Source: Nocardia concava NBRC 100430
Lineage (GTDB): Bacteria > Actinomycetota > Actinomycetes > Mycobacteriales > Mycobacteriaceae
DNA length: 64,000 bases
Assembly (NCBI RefSeq): GCF_000308815.1
Contig: NZ_BAFX01000050.1
Location: 1 to 64,000 of the forward strand
Reading direction: 5' to 3'
Shown one piece after another: positions 58,571-64,000 of this stretch; the first letter of the stretch is position 1, and each line of letters starts with the position of its first letter. The notes beneath the pieces are model-generated. The model was not told where the DNA came from and made no database searches. It saw nothing but the letters and a program-made list of their open reading frames with translations. Made by a program: the position numbers and the translations under genes.

Positions 58571-60411
58571 TTGAAAGGTTGCTCCGCCGCCCATCCGCCT
58601 GCTGATCCACCGAGATATCCGAAAATGACCGCACCCGCTACCGCCCCGAGCGGGACCGTTAACTCCATGAACGGGCCGCCCAAAGTGCCGAGTTCCGCGC
58701 CCATCGCGGCCCCGGCCCAGGCGCCACCGATATCGCCCGCCGTGGTGCCGACTGTATTGGCAATCGCCGCCGGAGCGGGTTTGCCATGCTCCCAGTCCTG
58801 CCAATTGATATAAGCGGCGAGGCCTGCGGTGGCTGCCGGGCCACCGAACTTGCCCACCTTCGCGAGGGTTTCGGTCTTCGACGCCAGTGCTGCCGCATCA
58901 TCCGCGGCGGTGACGGCGGTGACCGCACTGCGGCCCGCGCCGGGGTCTCCGGCCTGCAACTGGGTGACCATGCGGGCCAGAGCGTCGTCCGAGGTCTGTG
59001 AAAGCACTTGGGCACGTTGGGCCATGGAGGCTTTCGACAGGTCGATCTGTGCGCCCGCCCCGTCAGCGGCCATTCCGGAAAGAATGGCTCCGGGGTGTTC
59101 CTTGAAGGTGCCTGTTGTCGACTCCCAGAAGTCCCCGGTTTGCTTGCCGGTCCACGCCTTCACTGAATCCCAAGCGGAAACGCCGGGCTGTCCGGGCGCG
59201 GGCGGGGCGGAGCCTAGTACGGATCCGTCGCTGAACTTCGTGACCACTCGGCCGTCGGGCTGGGTGGTGGTCATGGCGGAGCGACCGTCGGCGTACTGGG
59301 TGTAGATGGATCCGTCAGGTTCCAGGGTCGAGCGGGTGCCGCTGGAGTCGGCGGTCGCGATCAGTTGCTGTTTGCCGTCGGGTCCGATGGCGAAGGTCTG
59401 GGTATTCGTGGAGCCGTCGGGGCGGGTGAGCATGTTCGTCACGGATTTGCCGTCGGCGCTGGGGATTTCGGTGAGAGTCCCGCCATTGCCGAGCGGACTG
59501 GACAGGGTTTCGGGGCCGAGGGTGCCGTCGGCCGCGACCGTGCGGGTCCCGATTCGGCCGTCGCCCTTGGGAGTTGAGACCGTGCGGGTTTGGGTGCCGT
59601 CTGGGGCGGTTGTGACGGTGTCGATGATGCCGGTGCCGTCGTTGCGTGGGGTTGCGACCGAGGTGGTTTCGGGGCCGGGGCCGGTGTGGGTTTTGGTGAC
59701 GATGGTGCCGTCGGGTTGGAGGGCGGATTGGGCGGTGGTGATGGTGCCGTCGGGGTTGGGGGTGAGGGTGATGCGGCCGTCGGGGGTGTCGGTGGAGACG
59801 GGGATGCCGTCGTGGAGTTTCCCGGCTGCGAGGGCGGGGTTGAAGATGTCGGCTTGGGGTTGGGGGAGGGCGGTGCCGCCGGTCAGGAGGTTGATGAGGG
59901 GGTTGTTGACCTTGGTTATCGGGGCCAGTTTTTCGATCTCGCCGATGGCGGTGGTGACCTTTCCGGCCCAGGTATCGTCGCTCTCGCCGAGGGACTTGGC
60001 CAGGTTCTGGAGGCGGATGGTGTCGTTGGCGGCGTCGTCGGCACGCTTGTTGTCGCTGCGGGCGTCCTTGACGGTGAAGTCCTGGTCGACGGTGAAGCCG
60101 TCGGCTTCCAAGGCCTTGACGCTCGACTTCAGATCCGAGATGACGGGCTGCATGGCGGCGTAGGCCTGCGAGCAGGCGTCGGCCAGGTTGAAGTAGGCGG
60201 TGGCGACGGCCTTTATCTGGGTGTACTCGTGGTCGGCGCGGCCCAGGGCGGCGGTGGCGGCGGCGCCGGACCATTGGAGGTTGTGGATGGTCCGCTGGAC
60301 GGTTTCGGCGGTGTCATCGATGGTGATGACGATGCCGTTGGCCGACGAGGCGACGTCGGCGAGGGACTGGGGGTTCCAGGCGAGCACCTGGTCCTTGGAC
60401 GGGGTGCCCAT
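58567..60411 (-). CDS. WXG-like multidomain protein with DG repeats and glycine zipper, candidate T7SS effector
   Basis: A 614-residue protein. Residues 1-~150 are all-helical with LQWSG (W47-S48-G49), the WXG turn of type VII substrates. Residues ~200-400 hold about 14 units containing DG spaced 10-20 residues apart (PDGTITT, PDGTIVTKT, PDGTQTRT, PDGRVVTKF), predicted strand repeats. Residues ~410-520 are a helical linker. Residues ~525-606 are hydrophobic with glycine zippers (GGAWAGAAMGAELGTLGG, GAVAGAVIFGYLGGSAGG), suggesting membrane insertion. It has no signal peptide. The start shares one base with the EspC-like stop (TGATG), and the stop overlaps the membrane-protein gene. Confidence 0.8.
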   Translation of the reverse strand: MGTPSKDQVLAWNPQSLADVASSANGIVITIDDTAETVQRTIHNLQWSGAAATAALGRADHEYTQIKAVATAYFNLADACSQAYAAMQPVISDLKSSVKALEADGFTVDQDFTVKDARSDNKRADDAANDTIRLQNLAKSLGESDDTWAGKVTTAIGEIEKLAPITKVNNPLINLLTGGTALPQPQADIFNPALAAGKLHDGIPVSTDTPDGRITLTPNPDGTITTAQSALQPDGTIVTKTHTGPGPETTSVATPRNDGTGIIDTVTTAPDGTQTRTVSTPKGDGRIGTRTVAADGTLGPETLSSPLGNGGTLTEIPSADGKSVTNMLTRPDGSTNTQTFAIGPDGKQQLIATADSSGTRSTLEPDGSIYTQYADGRSAMTTTQPDGRVVTKFSDGSVLGSAPPAPGQPGVSAWDSVKAWTGKQTGDFWESTTGTFKEHPGAILSGMAADGAGAQIDLSKASMAQRAQVLSQTSDDALARMVTQLQAGDPGAGRSAVTAVTAADDAAALASKTETLAKVGKFGGPAATAGLAAYINWQDWEHGKPAPAAIANTVGTTAGDIGGAWAGAAMGAELGTLGGPFMELTVPLGAVAGAVIFGYLGGSAGGWAAEQPFK

Positions 60412-60728
60412 CAGAGCTGTCCGTCGTTGAGCTCACCGATGGCCCATAGTCGGTTGGCGGCGTCGGTGTCGGTGTCGTGGAATGTCTTCGCGGAACTCGA
60501 CAGGGCCGTCGAGAACTGCTGGAAGCGGCCGGACAGGACCTGCTTGGCCACGGTGCTGGCCGGGTCGGCCTTGCCCAGGGCGGCGGCGATGGCCGAGCCC
60601 TTCAGACCGTCGACGCCGCGGCTCGCACCGAGGTGCGGGGTGACCTTGGTGTCCGTGACGTTGTCCGCGAGTTTTCCGACTGTGGTGGCCGCGTCGTTCA
60701 GCGTGGCCGGGGTGACCTCGAGGCCCAT
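60411..60728 (-). CDS. EspC-like / DUF2580 type VII secretion protein
   Basis: A 105-residue helical protein: MGLEVTPATLNDAATTVGKLADNV, then KGSAIAAALGKADPASTVAKQVLSGRFQQFSTALSSSAKTF and a C-terminal DTDAANRLWAIGEL. This is the pattern of the ESX-1-associated EspC family (DUF2580), small two-helix proteins that pair with a larger substrate for type VII export. A strong GGGAGGGG ribosome site precedes the ATG. It heads the operon with the 614-residue protein and the membrane protein. No EccC-type ATPase gene is in the window, so the export machine must be elsewhere. Confidence 0.82.
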   Translation of the reverse strand: MGLEVTPATLNDAATTVGKLADNVTDTKVTPHLGASRGVDGLKGSAIAAALGKADPASTVAKQVLSGRFQQFSTALSSSAKTFHDTDTDAANRLWAIGELNDGQL

Positions 60729-60803
60729 GGATCCCCTCCCAGGTAATCGGGGGTCACCGTACCATTGCCGGAACTTTGCTGACGAGCTGAAGAGGGGGTC
60801 TGA

Positions 60804-61895
60804 TCAGCGGGTTTCGATGATGATCTTGCCGGGCTCGTTGGGGGTGATCAGTGGCAGGAGGTGTTCGGCTTCGGCGCGGACTGCTGCTTCGTTGGACTTC
60901 GAGAGGGGGTGCCAGGGGGTTACTCGGATCGTGGAGCCTTCCAGGTCCCAGCGGCCGTGGACGAAACCGTCTACCAGGTAGAAGGGGACGCCGCCCGAGG
61001 CGATTTTGGCGATGCGGGCTCGGTCTTCATTGCTGATGATTCGGGTGCGGTCGCGGTGGCCGAGGCAGGAGTTGTCGAAGGCGGGGAGAAAGCGGACCGG
61101 GGCCGGGAGGTCGGGGTCGGCCAGTGGGGCGTCGGGGAGGTCGAAGAGTTCGCGGCCGGAATCGTCGTGCAGGACACGGAGTTCGGGGCGGAGGCGGGTC
61201 ATGATCGGGGCCAGGCGGGTTATGCCGGCGAATTCTTGGATGTCGGCGGTGGTGGCGGGGCCGTAGGCGGCCAGGTATCGGCGGATCAGGGTTTCGGGTT
61301 GGGGAGCGGAGGCCAGGGGTGCGCCGAGCCATTCTTCGGCGGGGGAGACCGAGACGAAGCGGCCGCGCCAGGCGCCCCAGGTGCCCGCGTCGGCGTCGTG
61401 GATCAGGGGGTGGATTACGCCGAGGGCGTGGACCAGCGCTCGGGGCTCGCGGCCGGGAAAGCGGGCGGCCAGTTGCTTGCCGAGGTCGCGGCGGGGGACG
61501 GTCTTGCCGGTGAGCAATTCCATTCCGGCCGTGGCGAATTCGTCGATATCGAGGCCCTCGACCGCATCGCGGAGGTAGATCGAGCGGAGCGTCGGCTCGA
61601 CCGCCGGGCGGACGGTGGGGTAGAGCCAGCGGTAGTCGGCGGCGTCGGCGAGGTGGACGGTGCGGCGAATCATGGTGGCGCGGACCACTGTTCGGTCGCG
61701 TAGGAGAGCGGCCAGGTCGTCGGGGTGGAAATCGGTGAGGCGGGTCCACAGGCCGATGTAGGGCCAGTTGGGTTCCTGGGCCTGGACCGCTACGAGGTGG
61801 CGGATCAGGTCGGCGGGGGACGTGGTCACGCGTTCGTTCAACCGCTGACGGAGCAGCAGGGTGCGGTTTAGGGTTCGCAGCGAGATCGCGGGCAT
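60804..61895 (-). CDS. Winged-helix DNA-glycosylase-family protein, AlkZ/YcaQ-like
   Basis: A 363-residue protein of the HTH_42 family. Early residues LRTLNRTLLLRQRLNERV are followed by LIRHLVAVQAQEPNWPYIGLWTRL, with Q38-A39-Q40 in the place of the catalytic QxQ of AlkZ. Winged-helix units follow (RRDLGKQLAARFPG, AAYGPATTADIQEFAGI), then a C-terminal beta-barrel (LPAFDNSCLGHRDR, FYLVDGFVHGRWDLEGSTI). AlkZ enzymes excise bulky alkylated bases or unhook crosslinks and often give self-resistance in producers. Activity of this protein is inferred. Confidence 0.82.
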   Translation of the reverse strand: MPAISLRTLNRTLLLRQRLNERVTTSPADLIRHLVAVQAQEPNWPYIGLWTRLTDFHPDDLAALLRDRTVVRATMIRRTVHLADAADYRWLYPTVRPAVEPTLRSIYLRDAVEGLDIDEFATAGMELLTGKTVPRRDLGKQLAARFPGREPRALVHALGVIHPLIHDADAGTWGAWRGRFVSVSPAEEWLGAPLASAPQPETLIRRYLAAYGPATTADIQEFAGITRLAPIMTRLRPELRVLHDDSGRELFDLPDAPLADPDLPAPVRFLPAFDNSCLGHRDRTRIISNEDRARIAKIASGGVPFYLVDGFVHGRWDLEGSTIRVTPWHPLSKSNEAAVRAEAEHLLPLITPNEPGKIIIETR

Positions 61896-61950
61896 GAATA
61901 CAGTGTCGGAGGGAAATAGGACTGATTAGGTCCTAGTTGGAAGGGGTGGG

Positions 61951-62790
61951 ATGAGCGGTGTGCGGGCGGGGGAGTTCAGGCATATCTATGACCCGGGGCA
62001 GCCGGGGCGGCGGTGGTACATCAATGACCACACTGTGATCCGCGACGCAGAGGGGCGTTGGCATCTGTTCGGGATCACCCATCCGGAACCGGCCGATCCG
62101 TGGGACGAAATCGAGTTCGCGCACGCGACCGCCGAGGAGCTGCACGGGCCGTGGACCAAGCATCCGTCCGTCCTGGAGGTGGATCCGGCGCGCGGGGAGA
62201 CGCACCTGTGGGCTCCGTTCGTCGTCCATGACGGCAGCCGGTACCTCATGTTCTATGACGGTGGCGGGACCGACCGCACCGCAACGGGTATGGGGCTGGC
62301 CACCTCCACCGACCTGTTCCAGTGGACCCGGCATCCGGCGAGTCCGGTGTTCCGCGATGGATACGACGCCCGCGATCCGATGGTCCTGCGTCTGGACGGC
62401 CGGTGGGTCATGTACTACTGCGCCACGAGCGCTCCGGAGGGCGGGAATCATGTCGTCGCCTATCGCACCAGCAGCGATCTGCTGCATTGGAGTGGCCGCC
62501 GGATCGCCTACCAGGACCCGACCGTCGGCACCGGCGCGGGCAATACCGAATCGCCGTTCGTCTTCCATCACGACGGTGCCTGGTATCTCCTGATCGGCCC
62601 CCGCCCCGACTACGTCGGCACCGAGATCTTCCGCAGTGACAACCCTTTTCACTTCGACACGTCCGACCGCGTGGGGCACATTCGCGCGCATGCCGCCGAG
62701 GTGATCGCCCACGACGGCACCCTCTGGATCACCCACGCGGGCTGGGCGCAAGGCGGAGTCGCGCTGGCCCCCTTGGTGTTCCCAACCTGA
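61951..62790 (+). CDS. GH43/GH32-like five-bladed glycosidase-type protein
   Basis: A 279-residue protein whose repeated blade motifs (WYINDHTVIRDAEGRWHLFG, THLWAPFVVHDGSRYLMFYDGG, ARDPMVLRLDGRWVMYYCA, TESPFVFHHDGAWYLLIG, HAAEVIAHDGTLWI) indicate the five-bladed propeller of GH43/GH32/GH68. Candidate catalytic acids are the Asp in INDHTV, the Asp in ARDPMV and the Glu in TESPFVF. No signal peptide is present, so it would act on sugars inside the cell. The next gene encodes a sugar-isomerase-family protein, supporting a carbohydrate role. The substrate is unknown. Confidence 0.82.
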   Translation: MSGVRAGEFRHIYDPGQPGRRWYINDHTVIRDAEGRWHLFGITHPEPADPWDEIEFAHATAEELHGPWTKHPSVLEVDPARGETHLWAPFVVHDGSRYLMFYDGGGTDRTATGMGLATSTDLFQWTRHPASPVFRDGYDARDPMVLRLDGRWVMYYCATSAPEGGNHVVAYRTSSDLLHWSGRRIAYQDPTVGTGAGNTESPFVFHHDGAWYLLIGPRPDYVGTEIFRSDNPFHFDTSDRVGHIRAHAAEVIAHDGTLWITHAGWAQGGVALAPLVFPT

Positions 62791-62899
62791 ACGAGTTCCC
62801 CGCCGACCCGGCCGATAATCCGATTTCGGGCGTGGCGTGCAATCTGAACTGGGATTCTGGATGGGAGTCGAGAGTCCACCCATCGTGGGGAGGCAGGCA

Positions 62900-64000
62900 A
62901 TGGCCCGCATCGGCGTGATCAGTTTCTCCGACGGCCGCGACTATGTGCACGGCGGAATTGTCGGATTCATTCGGACCGCGGAGGATCGGCTCGTCGCCGA
63001 ACTGACCGCGGCCGGGCACACCGTGATTCGCGGCAGGGAACCCGTCGGCGGCAATGACGTGGCGGTGGCCGTGGCCCGGAAGGTGGCCGCGGCCGGGGTG
63101 GATTTGACCGTCCTGCACTACGCGGTGTGGGCGTTCCCGCACTTCACCATGCTGGCGGCGGGCGCGCTGAACAGCCCGTTGCTGCTGCTGTCCAATATGG
63201 ATCCGGTGCAGCCGGGCATGGTCGGCATGCTGGCCGCGGGCGGCGCGCTCGATCAGATCGGCCGCGAACACGCCCGACTGTGGGGCGATCCCGCCGATCC
63301 GGAACTCATCGCCGCCATCGGGGAGCGCGCCGTGGCCGCCGCCGCGGTGGCGAGCCTGCGCGGCAGCACCTTCGGCCGCATCGGCGGTCGGCCCATGGGT
63401 ATGAACACCGCCGTCGCCAATACCGATCAATGGCAGCGCGTGTTCGGCATCGACGTCGAGGAGATCGACCAGTGGGAGATCGTCCGCCGCGCCGAACTCG
63501 CCGACGCCGGTGAGGCCAAGGCCGCGCGAGAGTGGTTGGAGCGCAATGCCGCCGGCGTCCACTATGACGGCCGCAAGCTCACCCCCGAGCTGCTGGAACG
63601 CCAGATCCGCTCCTACCTGGCCATGCGCGATCTGATCGCGGAATGGCACCTGGACTTCTCCGGCATCAAGGGCCAGCCGGAGCTGACCCAGTACTTCGCG
63701 ACCATGGACATCACCGAGGCCTTCCTCAACGACCCCTACGACTGGAACGGCCCCAAACAGCCGCACATCTGCGCCACCGAGGCCGATATGGACGGCGCGC
63801 TCACCATGCGCCTGCTGCACGGAATCACCGACACCCCGGTGCTTTTCGCCGATGTCCGCCACTATCACGCCGACCGCGACATCTGGGACCTGTGCAACTC
63901 CGGCCAGCACGCCACCTGGTTCGCGGCCCGCAGCGACGACCCGGCCGAGAACCTGTCCCGCGTCCACCTGTACCCCGAGGTGTTCTTCTTCCCCGCCGGC
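62900..64000 (+). CDS. L-fucose/L-arabinose isomerase-family protein, 3' truncated
   Basis: An open frame from ATG 62900 (MARIGVISFSDGRDYVHGG), after GGGAGGC, runs off the window end with 367 codons visible. It matches the FucI/AraA fold: N-terminal Rossmann-like domain, GGRPMGMNT, then KGQPELTQYFATMDI, ICATEADMDGALTMRLL (the Glu and Asp are metal-ligand candidates) and FADVRHYH. These Mn-dependent enzymes convert aldoses to ketoses. It follows the GH43-like gene by 109 bases and probably opens a sugar-catabolic operon that continues beyond the window. Confidence 0.85.
   Translation, partial: MARIGVISFSDGRDYVHGGIVGFIRTAEDRLVAELTAAGHTVIRGREPVGGNDVAVAVARKVAAAGVDLTVLHYAVWAFPHFTMLAAGALNSPLLLLSNMDPVQPGMVGMLAAGGALDQIGREHARLWGDPADPELIAAIGERAVAAAAVASLRGSTFGRIGGRPMGMNTAVANTDQWQRVFGIDVEEIDQWEIVRRAELADAGEAKAAREWLERNAAGVHYDGRKLTPELLERQIRSYLAMRDLIAEWHLDFSGIKGQPELTQYFATMDITEAFLNDPYDWNGPKQPHICATEADMDGALTMRLLHGITDTPVLFADVRHYHADRDIWDLCNSGQHATWFAARSDDPAENLSRVHLYPEVFFFPAG

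Overview
The window is GC-rich throughout, with many GTG starts, ATGA/GTGA gene overlaps and TANNNT-type -10 boxes, and it reads as a chromosomal segment of a mycolic-acid actinomycete. Gene content and order resemble Nocardia or its relatives. Two blocks match gene order I recall from Mycobacterium tuberculosis: glpD / tetR / alkyl-DHAP-synthase-like flavoprotein / diacylglycerol kinase (compare Rv2249c-Rv2252), and valS-folC-DUF4233-ndk-rne-rplU-rpmA-obg-proB (compare Rv2448c-Rv2439c). The species assignment is an inference from memory, since no search was possible. No rRNA, tRNA, CRISPR array, transposase or prophage gene was seen.

Layout. 1-3432: the truncated end of a ferredoxin/FAD oxidoreductase, an FHA protein and a small secreted protein. 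3439-8843: a glycerol-phosphate and ether/diacylglycerol lipid locus around a TetR operator, then a small secreted protein. 9067-23935: the conserved housekeeping block (valine tRNA charging, folate glutamylation, nucleotide balance, RNase E/G, ribosomal proteins L21/L27, ribosome-assembly GTPase Obg, proline synthesis) with three good terminators. 24111-36431: accessory genes, including an O-methyltransferase, an NmrA-like reductase with a divergent MarR regulator, a RecQ-like helicase, a TetR/metallo-hydrolase pair around a perfect 22-bp inverted repeat, RtcB, and a solute-binding/NTF2-like lipoprotein.

36505-47342 is a catabolic region rich in redox enzymes: an HSL-type esterase, four short-chain dehydrogenases, two luciferase-like flavin enzymes, a 3-ketosteroid delta1-dehydrogenase homologue, two small alpha/beta-barrel proteins and a FadD3-like acyl-CoA synthetase. 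Together they look like a steroid or steroid-like ring-degradation locus. 47586-50484 holds a pyruvate-phosphate-dikinase-like protein that lacks the PEP barrel, overlapped by a CX5R phosphatase. 50481-55053 is a LysR regulator divergent from sdhCAB (Sdh1-type succinate dehydrogenase).

56835-60728 carries the most unusual system. It is a tightly overlapped three-gene operon encoding an EspC-like type VII secretion protein, a 614-residue WXG-like protein with about 14 DG repeats and a glycine-zipper C-terminus, and a four-helix membrane protein. I read it as a candidate type VII secreted membrane-active effector with its immunity protein. The window ends with an AlkZ/YcaQ-like DNA-glycosylase-family protein, a GH43-like protein and a truncated L-fucose-isomerase-family gene.

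Five copies of a twin-hairpin REP element (5045, 8371, 29028, 35919, 43636) lie downstream of gene ends. Within each half, paired bases co-vary, so each half appears to be an independent conserved hairpin.
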